A stretch of 64,000 nt of DNA from SABY01 sp964523795. GTDB lineage: Bacteria; Bacteroidota; Bacteroidia; Bacteroidales; 4484-276. Positions 50,695 to 59,993 of the stretch are shown piece after piece (the stretch's first letter is position 1; the number at the start of each line of letters is the position of its first letter). A program made the position numbers and the translations under genes. The stretch covers positions 1 to 64,000 of the forward strand of contig CAZGAO010000002.1 of assembly GCA_964523795.1 (NCBI GenBank), given 5' to 3'. The notes under the pieces were generated by a model that saw only the letters and a list, made by a program, of their open reading frames with translations, had not been told where the DNA came from and did no database searches.

Positions 50695-53565
50695 CTATTC
50701 GGTTTCTTCCAGCAAATTGTAGCCCTGACAGGTACACATCAAATTGCGATCGCCCCAGGCATCGTCAATTTTGGTTACAGGAGGCCAGTATTTGTCGGCC
50801 TTATCGCAATCGAGCGGGAAGGCCGCCTTGTTGCGGGTATAGGGCTTATCCCAATTTTCATCGGTAACCATACAAACGGTGTGTGGCGCATTTTTGATAA
50901 CGTTATTTTCGGTATCCGCTTTTCCTTCAGCAATTTCATCGATCTCTTTACGAATGCTTTTCATGGCATCTACAAAACGCTTAAGCTCGGTAAGTGGTTC
51001 GCTTTCGGTAGGCTCAACCATCAAAGTGCCATGAACCGGGAAGGCTACCGTGGGTGCGTGAAAACCGTAATCCATCAGGCGCTTGGCAATATCAATTACA
51101 GCAACGTTAGCCGTCTTGTTAAAAGCATTGCAATCGAGAATAAATTCGTGAGCCACCCGGTCATTTTTTCCGGTATATAAAATTTCATAATCTTTTTCTA
51201 AAGCATTTTTCAGATAGTTGGCCGTAAATATTGCCATTTCAGTTGCAGCTTTCAAACCATTGCCACCCAGCAGTTTGATATATCCGTAGGAGATGGGCAG
51301 AACGAGTGCGCTGCCAAAAGGTGCCGACGATACGGCTGTCATGGCTTTATCTCCGCCAGTTTTTACAAAGCAGTTGCCGGGTAAGAAGGGAGCAAGATGT
51401 TTGGCAACGCCAATGGGGCCAACACCCGGCCCACCGCCACCGTGAGGGATGGCAAAAGTTTTATGCAGGTTCAGATGGCAAACATCGGCACCGATGAGTC
51501 CCGGATTGGTCAATCCAACCTGGGCGTTCATATTAGCACCATCCATATAAACCTGTCCTCCGTTGTCGTGAATTATTTTGATAATATCCAGAACCTCCTG
51601 TTCAAAAACTCCATGTGTTGAAGGATAAGTTATCATCAATGCGGCCAGTTGCTCGCTGTGCTTTTCGGCCTTGGCACGCAGGTCGTCGATATCCACATTT
51701 CCGCGCTCGTCCGACTTTACTACCACCACGTCCATTCCGGCCATCACCGAGCTTGCCGGATTGGTGCCGTGTGCCGACGAAGGGATAAGGCAAATATTGC
51801 GTTCGCCCTGGCCAATACTTATCAAATATTCGCGAATAACCATGAGTCCGGCATATTCGCCCGAAGCCCCCGAGTTGGGTTGAAACGACATGGCGGCAAA
51901 ACCGGTAATTTCGCAAAGGTCTTTTTCAAGATTGCGAATTAACTCACCATAACCTTCGGCCTGGTCAACAGGAACAAAAGGATGCAGGTTGGCAAACCCG
52001 GGCCACGACAGCGAAAACATTTCGGCAGCAGCGTTGAGTTTCATAGTGCACGATCCCAGGGGAATCATGGTGCGGTTGAGTGCCAGGTCACGATTTTCGA
52101 GTTTCTTCATATACCGCATCATTTCCGTTTCGGAGTGATTGGTATTGAAAATTTTATCTTGCAAAAATGAGGAGGTACGTAAAAGATTTTTGGGCATTTG
52201 CATACCTTCGGATTTTTCGACAGCTTGCGCAGTTTTTCCGGCGGCTTCAGCCAATACTTTCAGTATTGCGTTCACATCATCCAGGCTCGTGGTTTGGTCC
52301 AGACTGATGCCAAACGAATCCGAATTATATCTAAAATTAATACAGGCTTTGAGTGCTGTTTCCTTCAAATGTTCCAGGCTCAGACCTTGCGGAAGGCTAA
52401 AATGCAGGGTATCGAAATAGTAAGCATTGCCTTGTTTGTATCCCAGTTTTTCAGCAGCAAGAGCAAGCGTGTGGCCCAAGTGATGAATATCGGTGGCTAT
52501 AGCTTTGAGACCAGCGGGGCCGTGATACACGGCGAACATTCCGGCCATCGTGGCCAGCAGGGCTTGTGCCGTACAAATATTTGAGGTTGCGCGTTCGCGT
52601 TTAATATGCTGCTCGCGGGTCTGCAAAGCCATGCGCAAGGCAACCTGGCCAGTAGCATCCTTAGAAATGCCAATGATCCTGCCGGGAAGATTTCTTTTAA
52701 AGTTTTCGGTAGTAGCAAAAAATGCAGCGTGAGGGCCGCCATATCCCATCGGTACACCAAAGCGTTGCGAGCTTCCCAAGGCAATATCAGCTCCCCATTC
52801 GCCGGGAGGGGTAAGTAGTGTCAGGCTCAAAAGATCGCAGGCCACAGCCACCACAGCACCGGCTTCGTGAGCCGTTTGGGTAAATCCCGAAAAATCGTGG
52901 ATGGCTCCCTGCTCATCGGTGTATTGCACCAGGACTCCAAATACCTTGTCGGTAAAGATGAAATTCTCGTGGCAGCCGGTAATCATCTCGATTCCCAGTG
53001 GCACCGCGCGTGTCTTCATCACCTCGATGGTTTGCTGAAAAACTTTTTCGGAGACAAAAAACTGATTGGCTCCCGCTTTTACTGCAGCACGCGACCGGGA
53101 ATTGAAAGCCATAATCATAGCTTCGGCAGCGGCAGTGCCTTCGTCGAGTAGCGAGGCATTGGCCATAGGCAGACCGGTAAGGTCAGACACCATGGTTTGG
53201 AAGTTGAGTAAGGCCTCCAACCGCCCCTGTGAAATCTCTGCCTGATAAGGCGTGTACGAGGTGTACCAACCCGGGTTTTCCAAAATATTGCGCTGGATTA
53301 CTCCGGGCAAAATCGTGTTGTAATATCCCAGGCCGATGTAGGTTTTGTAAAGCTTGTTTTTGGCGGCCAGCTCGCGCAGATGCGCGATGTATTCATACTC
53401 GTTGATGCCATCGGCAAGTGCCAGAGGCTTAGGCATACGTATGGATTTGGGCAGCGTTTCATCGATAAGTTGATCAATACTTGAAACACCGGTCATTTTC
53501 AGCATTTCCGGAATGTCGCTCTCATTCGGGCCATTGTGCCTGCGGATAAAATTATTGGTAAGCAT
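50695..53565 (-). CDS. gcvP: Glycine dehydrogenase (decarboxylating), P-protein
   Basis: The 956-residue single-chain P-protein contains both halves of the dimeric form. The PLP lysine is in HLNLHKTFAIPHGGGGPGVG and the glycine-rich loop follows. It decarboxylates glycine and passes the methylamine to the H-protein of the glycine cleavage system. gcvH and gcvT are not nearby, as is common in Bacteroidota. Confidence 0.96.
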   Translation of the reverse strand: MLTNNFIRRHNGPNESDIPEMLKMTGVSSIDQLIDETLPKSIRMPKPLALADGINEYEYIAHLRELAAKNKLYKTYIGLGYYNTILPGVIQRNILENPGWYTSYTPYQAEISQGRLEALLNFQTMVSDLTGLPMANASLLDEGTAAAEAMIMAFNSRSRAAVKAGANQFFVSEKVFQQTIEVMKTRAVPLGIEMITGCHENFIFTDKVFGVLVQYTDEQGAIHDFSGFTQTAHEAGAVVAVACDLLSLTLLTPPGEWGADIALGSSQRFGVPMGYGGPHAAFFATTENFKRNLPGRIIGISKDATGQVALRMALQTREQHIKRERATSNICTAQALLATMAGMFAVYHGPAGLKAIATDIHHLGHTLALAAEKLGYKQGNAYYFDTLHFSLPQGLSLEHLKETALKACINFRYNSDSFGISLDQTTSLDDVNAILKVLAEAAGKTAQAVEKSEGMQMPKNLLRTSSFLQDKIFNTNHSETEMMRYMKKLENRDLALNRTMIPLGSCTMKLNAAAEMFSLSWPGFANLHPFVPVDQAEGYGELIRNLEKDLCEITGFAAMSFQPNSGASGEYAGLMVIREYLISIGQGERNICLIPSSAHGTNPASSVMAGMDVVVVKSDERGNVDIDDLRAKAEKHSEQLAALMITYPSTHGVFEQEVLDIIKIIHDNGGQVYMDGANMNAQVGLTNPGLIGADVCHLNLHKTFAIPHGGGGPGVGPIGVAKHLAPFLPGNCFVKTGGDKAMTAVSSAPFGSALVLPISYGYIKLLGGNGLKAATEMAIFTANYLKNALEKDYEILYTGKNDRVAHEFILDCNAFNKTANVAVIDIAKRLMDYGFHAPTVAFPVHGTLMVEPTESEPLTELKRFVDAMKSIRKEIDEIAEGKADTENNVIKNAPHTVCMVTDENWDKPYTRNKAAFPLDCDKADKYWPPVTKIDDAWGDRNLMCTCQGYNLLEETE

Positions 53566-53864
53566 CAGTAAAATAACGATTTAAGATTAAAAATAAGCCT
53601 GAAACATTCAGACAGCAAAATTAATTTTCTTTAAAGTAAAATTCGCTTGTGTTTGTTAACAAATTAACGCAAAGATGTGAAATTGTTTATTAGCAAAGCA
53701 TTAAGTAATCTGATGTGAGAAATTGTGAGGAAGCCAAACGCTATGCATCGCTGAAAACCTATCCAACACCCAAACAAAGCCATTAAATGCTTCCTCAAAA
53801 TAATGTGTATCCGCTGAGGCAATCCACACTAATTTGTAAAATCTTCGCATCTCGCAAATAGAAA
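53566..53864. other. Intergenic upstream of gcvP, no gene seen
   Basis: The stretch contains AT-rich DNA with no credible frame. It would hold the gcvP promoter and its 5' leader. I saw no glycine riboswitch core, although I cannot exclude a divergent one. Confidence 0.5.
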
Positions 53865-53896
53865 CAAAAAACCCCCACTTCATGGAAGTGAGGGTT
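53865..53896 (-). terminator. Terminator of tRNA-Ser
   Basis: CCCCCACTTC pairs with GAAGTGAGGG around CATG, and on the minus strand the stem is followed by TTTTTTG. It directly follows the tRNA 3' end. Confidence 0.8.
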
Positions 53897-53897
53897 T

Positions 53898-53989
53898 TGG
53901 CGGAGAAAGAGGGATTCGAACCCCCGGACCAACCTAAGCCGGTCAACAGATTTCGAGTCTGCCCCGTTCGACCACTCCGGCATTTCTCC
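53898..53989 (-). tRNA. tRNA-Ser (anticodon CGA)
   Basis: The class II tRNA has acceptor GGAGAAA/TTTCTCC, anticodon arm CAGA-CTCGAAA-TCTG with anticodon CGA, a long variable arm and the T arm GGGTTCGAATCCC. The 3' CCA is encoded (53898-53900). A -7 box TACTTTTG lies at 53994-54001 on the minus strand, which leaves almost no 5' leader. Confidence 0.95.
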
Positions 53990-53993
53990 GCCG

Positions 53994-54001
53994 CAAAAGT
54001 A
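53994..54001 (-). promoter_or_regulatory. -7 box of tRNA-Ser
   Basis: The minus strand reads TACTTTTG, 4 bp before the mature 5' end. Confidence 0.55.
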
Positions 54002-54137
54002 TAAAAACTTTGGAAAAAGCAAGAAAGATAATGTGGTGATAAAAAGTTTTCTGTGGCTTAAGGTTTCTATGTCCTCCTTGCTCCGACATAAAAAGTTTCG
54101 ACCTGTCTTAAACTTCGATATTTTTGTGTCAATGAAA

Positions 54138-54218
54138 AGTCACCCCGTGAATCTTTTCCAGGTACAAAGCGTAATTCTATGATTTGAACTACCGCTAGAG
54201 TTCATTCACGGGATGACT
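54138..54218. repeat. 81-bp hairpin element, C-type copy 3
   Basis: The ends AGTCACCCCGTGAAT and ATTCACGGGATGACT are inverse copies with one mismatch. The core is more divergent than in the other copies. Confidence 0.8.
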
Positions 54219-54560
54219 AAATCCGTGGCTCGGTGCTTTAGCTCCGGGATAAATAAAAGGGGTTTCAAAATTTAAAAGGGCGTTAACGCCCTTCTCCCAA
54301 TCCTGGCCACAATTTCCGTTACCCCGGTCATAAATGACCGGACTACGTATTCCTGAAAGATAAAACTTGATCAGGTTTATTTAGAGATGATAAGATTTTT
54401 TTCCATTGACTTTTATATATCCACGTAATTTGGGCGATAGAGAGTTTCTCGGATTGACATTCCATCGTCCGCAGGACATGGAATCATCAAAAAAAAATAC
54501 CCAATGTCTGATGTTTACCTACACATCTAAAATCGTAAATCTGACATCAAAAAAAACCGC
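54219..54560. other. Intergenic with two small palindromes
   Basis: AAGGGCGTTAACGCCCTT (54276-54293) is a perfect palindrome and CCGGTCAT/ATGACCGG (54324-54341) a short hairpin. No gene is credible. Confidence 0.6.
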
Positions 54561-56339
54561 CTAATAATCCGAAACTTCCTTGAGCTTAGTGCGGTACTGC
54601 CCGAAAAGATTGGCTTTGGAAATATATCCCAGGTACTTGCCCTGGTCGATAACCGGCATATTGTATTTGCCGCTGGCCTGAAATTTCTGCGCCACCGCCT
54701 CCACCGTGTCCTCGGGCGAAATCCGATACACCGGCACATTCATCAAATCTTTAACATAAGTAGTATCGTAAATTTCCGGTTTGAACATTACATGCCGCAC
54801 ATTATCCAGAATAACGTGGCCGCGAAAGCTCCCGTTTTGATCGACCACCGGAAAAATGTTCCGCATCGATCCTTCGATGGTATTCACCAAATCGCGCAAG
54901 GTGGCCTCGTAGGACACCACCTTGAAATTGGTTTCGATAAGTCTGGAGAAATCGAGCATGGCCAGCACGTTTTTATCCTGGTGATGTGTGAGCAACTCGC
55001 CCCGCTTGGCCAACTGGATGGTATAAACCGAATTGGCTGTAAAGATGCGGATGGTCATATACGAAGTTACCGCCGTTATCATCAGTGGCATAAAAAGTTG
55101 GTAGCCTCCGGTAATTTCGGCAATCAGGAAGATAGCCGTTAGCGGAGCATGAATCACTCCGGCAATCAAGCCACCCATACCCACCAGGGCAAAGTTGGTT
55201 GCCGACACGGGATTGTTGCTCACCTGATTGTAAACCAAAGCGAAAAGCAAACCCGCATGTGCTCCGGTAAAAAGCGTGGGCGCAAAAATACCGCCGATAC
55301 CACCCGCCCCAAAAGTAAGTGAGGTGGCCACCACTTTGAGCAACATTACCACAAACATCAAAATAAAAATGGCAATGATGTTATTGTGGAAACCATAAAA
55401 AAGGCTGTTTTCGAAAAGCGTATCGGTTTGTCCCAGCAGTGCAGCGTTTGTGGCTTTGTAACCCTCGCCATACAAGGAAGGAAACAAGAAAATAAGCAAG
55501 CCTAAAATCCCGGCTCCAAACAGCAGACGCCAGTACCACGCGCCAATTTCGCTAAACAGGTTTTGAAAGTAAACAAAAGCCTTGGTAAAATATAAACTAA
55601 CGAGGCCCGAAAATACGCCAAACAGCGCAAAGACCAGCGTATCTTTGATGATAAAGGTTTCTTTGATTTCCAATGGATACAATACATCCATACCCAAAAA
55701 AAGATAGGAAGTGAGCGCAGCCGTAACCGATGCCAGCAGCAGCGGAATGAGCGAGGCAATGGTTAAATCGAGCATAATAACCTCCACGGCAAAAACGATG
55801 GCGGCGATGGGCGATTTAAAAATTGCCGACATAGCACCTGCACTGGCGACGGCCAAAAGCGTTAAGGTTTGCTTGTAGTTGAGATGCAAAAACTTGCCAA
55901 TGTTGCTGCCAATAGCAGCACCCGTGGCCACCGTTGGCCCCTCCAAACCTACCGATCCGCCAAAACCCACCGTGAGCGAACTGCTTATCACCGACGAAAA
56001 CATATTGTGCTTTTTCAATATCGCCTTGGTTTTGGAAATGGCATGTAAAACCGTGGGAACCCCGTCTCCAACATACTGCCGCAGGATGAAACGGATGAAG
56101 ATTACCGTGAGAATAATCCCGATAAGGGGATAAAAAATATAAAGCACATTGTTGTATTCCACATCGAAACCCGCAGTAAGAAAGCCCTGGATGGCGTGGA
56201 CGGCATTTTTGATAACCACAGCTGCCAGGCCGCTCAAAAAGCCAATAATCACACTCAGCACCATCATGTACTGACGATCGTTAAGATAACGATGGCGAAA
56301 ATGTTGAATATAGAAAAGAAGCCTGCGCTGCGCTTTCAT
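54561..56339 (-). CDS. ClC family chloride channel/antiporter with CBS domains
   Basis: The 592-residue protein has the ClC core with GSVGLEGPT (gating Glu kept), GAGGIGGIFAPTLFTGAHAG and the chloride-binding region SKSPIAAIVFAVE-like FKSPIAAIVFAVEV. Two CBS domains occupy about 455-580. It moves chloride, possibly in exchange for protons. Single gene. Confidence 0.93.
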   Translation of the reverse strand: MKAQRRLLFYIQHFRHRYLNDRQYMMVLSVIIGFLSGLAAVVIKNAVHAIQGFLTAGFDVEYNNVLYIFYPLIGIILTVIFIRFILRQYVGDGVPTVLHAISKTKAILKKHNMFSSVISSSLTVGFGGSVGLEGPTVATGAAIGSNIGKFLHLNYKQTLTLLAVASAGAMSAIFKSPIAAIVFAVEVIMLDLTIASLIPLLLASVTAALTSYLFLGMDVLYPLEIKETFIIKDTLVFALFGVFSGLVSLYFTKAFVYFQNLFSEIGAWYWRLLFGAGILGLLIFLFPSLYGEGYKATNAALLGQTDTLFENSLFYGFHNNIIAIFILMFVVMLLKVVATSLTFGAGGIGGIFAPTLFTGAHAGLLFALVYNQVSNNPVSATNFALVGMGGLIAGVIHAPLTAIFLIAEITGGYQLFMPLMITAVTSYMTIRIFTANSVYTIQLAKRGELLTHHQDKNVLAMLDFSRLIETNFKVVSYEATLRDLVNTIEGSMRNIFPVVDQNGSFRGHVILDNVRHVMFKPEIYDTTYVKDLMNVPVYRISPEDTVEAVAQKFQASGKYNMPVIDQGKYLGYISKANLFGQYRTKLKEVSDY

Positions 56340-56378
56340 GAATATTTTTGGGATGATGAATGCTGCAAAGAAAGTGTT

Positions 56379-57146
56379 TTATTTGCTTTGGTCTTTATTT
56401 ACAAGGTACGAATTGGCCTGATCGATGGTAGAAACGGCAATATCGTTGATGCACACATGAGGAGGCAAGGTGGTAAGATAAAAAGCAATGTCTGCAATAT
56501 CGTTGGCTTCCAGCGGCTGATAGCCCTGATAAACCTTGTCAGCTTTAGCCTCATCGCCCTTAAAACGTACCTCCGAAAATTCGGTCTCCACCAGACCCGG
56601 GGCAATTTGGCTAACTTTTATATTTTTCCCAAGAAGGTCGATGCGCAGCCCTTTGTTCAAGGCATCCACGGCGTGTTTGGTGGCGCAATATACATTTCCG
56701 CCAGGATAAACTTCCCTTCCGGCCATCGAGCCGATATTAATAACATGACCCGAATTTCGCGCTACCATTAGCGGCACAATGTTGCGCGTAACATAAAGCA
56801 GACCTTTGACGTTGGTGTCGATCATGCGCTCCCAGTCCTCAATTTGGCCATCGTGCAATTTGTCCATTCCTACGGCCAGCCCGGCGTTATTCACCAGTAT
56901 GTCTATGGCCTTCCACTCATTGGGCAGGGATTTAACGGCTTCCGCCACTTCCTCACTTTTTGTTACATCCATTTGCAAAGTCAAGACCCGGGGCTGGGTC
57001 TCTTTTTCCAGCTTGGCTTTAAGCGCAGCCAGGCGATCTGTGCGTCTTCCGCTAATGATGATGTCGATTTCGTTGTGGGCAAATTTAAGAGCGATGGCTT
57101 CGCCGATGCCTGAGGTAGCTCCGGTAATCAATGCTATTTTGTTCAT
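56379..57146 (-). CDS. Short-chain dehydrogenase (YdfG-like)
   Basis: The 255-residue classical SDR has the NADP-binding ATSGIGEAIALKF, NNAG, the catalytic Ser in NIGSMAGREVYPGG and YCATK. The close relatives of this pattern include the NADP-dependent 3-hydroxy acid/serine dehydrogenase YdfG. Follows the ClC gene with a 39-bp gap on the same strand. Confidence 0.92.
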   Translation of the reverse strand: MNKIALITGATSGIGEAIALKFAHNEIDIIISGRRTDRLAALKAKLEKETQPRVLTLQMDVTKSEEVAEAVKSLPNEWKAIDILVNNAGLAVGMDKLHDGQIEDWERMIDTNVKGLLYVTRNIVPLMVARNSGHVINIGSMAGREVYPGGNVYCATKHAVDALNKGLRIDLLGKNIKVSQIAPGLVETEFSEVRFKGDEAKADKVYQGYQPLEANDIADIAFYLTTLPPHVCINDIAVSTIDQANSYLVNKDQSK

Positions 57147-57360
57147 AATCTTGATTCTATTTATGATTAAACTTTAGTGGGGTGCAAAGTAAGCAAATTA
57201 GGTTTGGAGGAGCAAGAGGGATTTGTTTTTGATTTATAAAAGGAAATAAGATATCCCAAAGGATAATTACTAAAGGCATGAGTAAGAGCGGTTGAAGGAG
57301 TGGTTTGATTAGCTTAAAACATGCTTATAAAAAAGTATTCCCGATACCGGAACCTTAATT

Positions 57361-57368
57361 TATCTTTG
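57361..57368 (+). promoter_or_regulatory. -7 box of the decayed HigA-leader copy
   Basis: TATCTTTG, conserved with 3337-3344 of the other copy, followed by the same GTGCCAAATTT leader. Confidence 0.55.
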
Positions 57369-57385
57369 TGCCAAATTTTATTACC

Positions 57386-57475
57386 ATGAATTTTAAATTG
57401 ATTAAAACCGAAGCAGATTACAACATAGCACTCAAAAGTCTGGAAGATATTTTTGATGCAAAACAAATAATCTAA
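57386..57475 (+). pseudogene. Truncated HigA-like ORF, 29 aa
   Basis: The frame starts MNFKLIKTEADYNIALKSLE and stops after FDAKQII. It is the paralogue of the 34-aa ORF at 3215-3319 and likewise lacks the helix-turn-helix of HigA. The S4 start copy at 57480 (MQFELN) ends after nine codons. Confidence 0.65.
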
Positions 57476-57531
57476 CCTTATGCAATTTGAACTTAACATC
57501 ATCAAATAATGCTATTCTTATTTCGTTTTTG

Positions 57532-57539
57532 TAAGTTTG
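57532..57539 (+). promoter_or_regulatory. -7 box of the HNH cassette
   Basis: TAAGTTTG matches TAnnTTTG, 22 bp before the ATG at 57562. Confidence 0.5.
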
Positions 57540-57561
57540 CAATTCGATAAAATAAATTTTC

Positions 57562-57867
57562 ATGGAAAACATCAGTCAGCAAGATAATTTTAATTCAATT
57601 ATTCAATCTTTATCAAAGTTGGATTTGATCGAGATGGATCAGGTGATGTCGAGTTTGTTGGGTTTGAGAAGGCAAAAACTTCCTTCAGTCCTTTCAGAGC
57701 TGGAGTCGAGTTTACTAAAGAAAATTAATACCCCAATCCCTTCTGTAATCCAAAGGCGATACACTTCTTTATTAGACAAGAGAGATAAGCAAACTTTAAA
57801 AGAGGATGAGTACAATGAACTGATCGAAGAACTTGAATTAAATCCTGTGATCAATGTTGTCGGTTAA
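57562..57867 (+). CDS. Hypothetical 101-aa partner of an HNH endonuclease
   Basis: The helical protein begins MENISQQDNFNSIIQSLSKL and ends IEELELNPVINVVG. I do not recognise the family. It overlaps the HNH gene by 14 bp, so the two form a cassette; similar small ORFs commonly precede HNH genes of this type. It may be a regulator or antidote. Confidence 0.65.
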   Translation: MENISQQDNFNSIIQSLSKLDLIEMDQVMSSLLGLRRQKLPSVLSELESSLLKKINTPIPSVIQRRYTSLLDKRDKQTLKEDEYNELIEELELNPVINVVG

Positions 57868-58201
57868 ACTCAAAAACACTGTTTATCAGCGAGCTTCCGG
57901 CTTATGTGAATATTGTAAAAGCCCGGCGGCATTCTCCCCTCAGCCTTATGCCATCGAACATATTTTTCCAAAAATTAAAGGGGGATCGGATAAGCCGGAC
58001 AACCTTGCTCTTTCTTGTCAGGGATGTAATAATTATAAGTATAATAAAACCGGGGGTACTGATTTGATAACTGGCGATACTGCAAAATTATTTAATCCAC
58101 GGACTTGTAAGTGGCCCCAACATTTTTAATGGAGTGATGATGGCACCGAAATTATTGGAGCCACAACCATGGGTCGGGTAACTGTAAATGAATTGAAATA
58201 G
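57854..58201 (+). pseudogene. HNH endonuclease interrupted by an in-frame stop
   Basis: The N-terminal 91 codons encode a good HNH fold: CEYCKSPAAFSPQPYAIEHI, GGSDKPDNLALSCQGCNNYK with both CxxC pairs and the catalytic EH. After PQHF a TAA (58127-58129) is followed in the same frame by WSDDGTEIIGATTMGRVTVN and a second stop at 58199. The downstream part is the expected family C-terminus. The nuclease core precedes the stop, so the short form could still be active. Confidence 0.75.
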
Positions 58202-58292
58202 AATAGAATTCAGCTTATAAATTTAAGAAGTCTGCTTGTAGAAAGCGGTCTTCATCCACCACAATAAAAACAAATGCCTCCCCTTTTTTTTA

Positions 58293-58514
58293 CTAAAACT
58301 CAGCTATAAAAATATCCTCTGACCCTACTAACTTTTGGGCCTTCATCAAATTTCCGAGCGTAATCTCCTCAATAAGATAGTTGAAGTTTGTAGAGATATG
58401 TTTTTCGCTTATTGTATTAAAATCGAAATGACACAGCATACTTTCATCAGCAAAGCGCAAATAAATGTTTACCGCGTTTTCGTTGTTTAGTTTTAAACCA
58501 TTTTTCAATTTCAT
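58293..58514 (-). CDS. Hypothetical 73-aa protein downstream of metX
   Basis: The protein begins MKLKNGLKLNNENAVNIYLR and ends LVGSEDIFIAEF. No family is recognised. It overlaps the metX stop by 4 bp (ATGA), so it is translated from the same message. Possibly a small accessory gene. Confidence 0.6.
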   Translation of the reverse strand: MKLKNGLKLNNENAVNIYLRFADESMLCHFDFNTISEKHISTNFNYLIEEITLGNLMKAQKLVGSEDIFIAEF

Positions 58515-59542
58515 TTTTTATAATTTTGATAAAAGTTGTTGACGATTTTAGTAATCTGCGCACTTTCCACCAGAAAACCATCATGCCCGAACGGAGAATC
58601 AATGGTTACATAATGGCTGCCGGGAATATGCTGCGAAATAAATTTCACATCTTCAGGCGTGAACAAAATGTCGGTAGAAACGCCAATGGCCAGCGTGTGC
58701 GCAATGATTTGCGCTAAGGCCTGCTCCACACTTTCGCGTCCGCGCCCCAGATTGTGGCTGTCCATCATGCGGCTAATCAAATGGTAGGCATAAGCATTAA
58801 ATCGCTTAGTCAGTTTTTCGCCCTGGTAATTTTGGTAGGATGAGGCCTTGAAATCTGAAGTTTTGTTAAGGTCTGTTTCAATCTGCCGGAGCTTGTAGGC
58901 CTGGCCGTTGCGATAGCTTAGCAGGGCGATGGATCGTGCGGCCTTCATTCCGGCCAGTCCGCCGTCATCCTTATCTTCAAAGTAGCTTGCATCGGCCTCG
59001 ATGGCCAGCCGTTGCGATTGGTTGAAAGCTATGGCCCATGGCGACATTACCGCGTTGGAGGCCAGCAGCACTATGTTTTCAAAAAGTTCAGGTTTCAGGA
59101 TAGCCCATTCCAGTGCTTGCTGCCCGCCCATGGATCCACCGGTAACAGTATGGATTTTTTCGATCCCAAGATTTTGCCTTAGCATTTCGAGCATGGCCAC
59201 CTGGTCGCGGATGGTAAGCAAGGGGAAACTCCGATACCTGGCTTTCCCTGTTTCCGGATTTACCGATAGCGGCCCGGTGCTGCCGTAGCAAGAGCCAAGC
59301 ATGTTGGCGCAAACGATAAAATGCTTTTCCGGGTCGTAGAGCAAGCCCGGGCCAACCAAGCCAGGCCACCAATCGGGTGGGTCGGAATTGGCGGTCAGCG
59401 CGTGGCAAATCCAAATCACATTATCGCCTTCCGCGTTTATTTTGCCATAGCTGTGATAGGCGATTTCTATTCCCGGGAGCTTTCCACCAAGCTCCAGCGG
59501 AAAGTCCCGGCTAATTTTTATTATTTGTCTATCTGTTTTCAT
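58511..59542 (-). CDS. metX: Homoserine O-acetyltransferase
   Basis: The 343-residue alpha/beta hydrolase has the nucleophile Ser in TGGSMGGQQALEW, the acid ILFTPEDVKFI and the His in SPFGHDGFLVE. It acetylates homoserine, the step before sulfhydrylation by MetY. It lies downstream of the aspartokinase-metY fusion, with a 451-bp gap that contains repeats, and is complete. Confidence 0.94.
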   Translation of the reverse strand: MKTDRQIIKISRDFPLELGGKLPGIEIAYHSYGKINAEGDNVIWICHALTANSDPPDWWPGLVGPGLLYDPEKHFIVCANMLGSCYGSTGPLSVNPETGKARYRSFPLLTIRDQVAMLEMLRQNLGIEKIHTVTGGSMGGQQALEWAILKPELFENIVLLASNAVMSPWAIAFNQSQRLAIEADASYFEDKDDGGLAGMKAARSIALLSYRNGQAYKLRQIETDLNKTSDFKASSYQNYQGEKLTKRFNAYAYHLISRMMDSHNLGRGRESVEQALAQIIAHTLAIGVSTDILFTPEDVKFISQHIPGSHYVTIDSPFGHDGFLVESAQITKIVNNFYQNYKK

Positions 59543-59993
59543 CTATTAAATATTCATGGGTGTTCGGTTAAATTTTAGAGATTGCACTCTGCCTTTTGGC
59601 GGATGCAAATGATATGTTTTCGCATAGGTGTGTATCTCAGGAGATTTCTCTTGCCGCAGGTGCGGCATCGAAATGACATCATCGGAGCGGATAGAGGGGG
59701 TGTGTGAATCGGGCGCGAAGCGCCCGATTCACACACCCCACCAATCAGCCCGTGGACGGGGTCATTCCGACCAACGGGAGAAATCTATTCCTAAAGTTCC
59801 CGCCAGGGCGGAATTTCCCTTATGGTCTGGGTTTCGCACGTGTGGGACTTCACTCCACATCAGCTCATTACTCCAAAAAATTTTGCTTAAGTCTCAAAGA
59901 ACTACGCAGTTCGACAGGCTCACTACTTGTTTTTCGGCATCCCGAAAAATAAAAATCTTTGATTTTTTCAATTTTTCGAGGATGCTCGAAAAA
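59543..59993. other. Intergenic with dispersed repeats between metX and the metY remnant
   Basis: GAGATTTCTC...GAAATGAC near 59641-59676 is inverse to GTCATTCCGA...GAGAAATCT near 59760-59788. Between them lies the perfect hairpin at 59697-59739. The last part (59940-59990) repeats a GAGGATGCTCG motif seen near 8737 and 50525. No gene is seen. Confidence 0.65.
59697..59739. repeat. Perfect 19-bp-stem hairpin
   Basis: GGGGTGTGTGAATCGGGCG (59697-59715) pairs exactly with 59721-59739 around CGAAG. It is very stable; no T run follows on either strand. Confidence 0.8.

Larger units (their letters stand above)
57299..57498 (+). repeat. 200-bp paralogous copy of the 3.2-3.4 kb HigA-leader/S4 promoter region
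   Basis: From TGGTTTGATTAGCTTAAAA to ATGCAATTTGAACTTAAC this matches the minus strand of about 3402-3203 nearly base for base, including -7 box, leader ORF and the first six codons of the S4 gene. After that the S4 frame is lost. Two copies of the same chromosomal segment lie 54 kb apart. Confidence 0.85.

Noticed and set aside
53566..53897. Glycine riboswitch upstream of gcvP
   Set aside because: I could not find the paired GGAGAG...CACCGAAGG-type core on the minus strand.
53701..54022. Minus-strand frames across tRNA-Ser
   Set aside because: They read through the tRNA gene and its terminator and show no family features.
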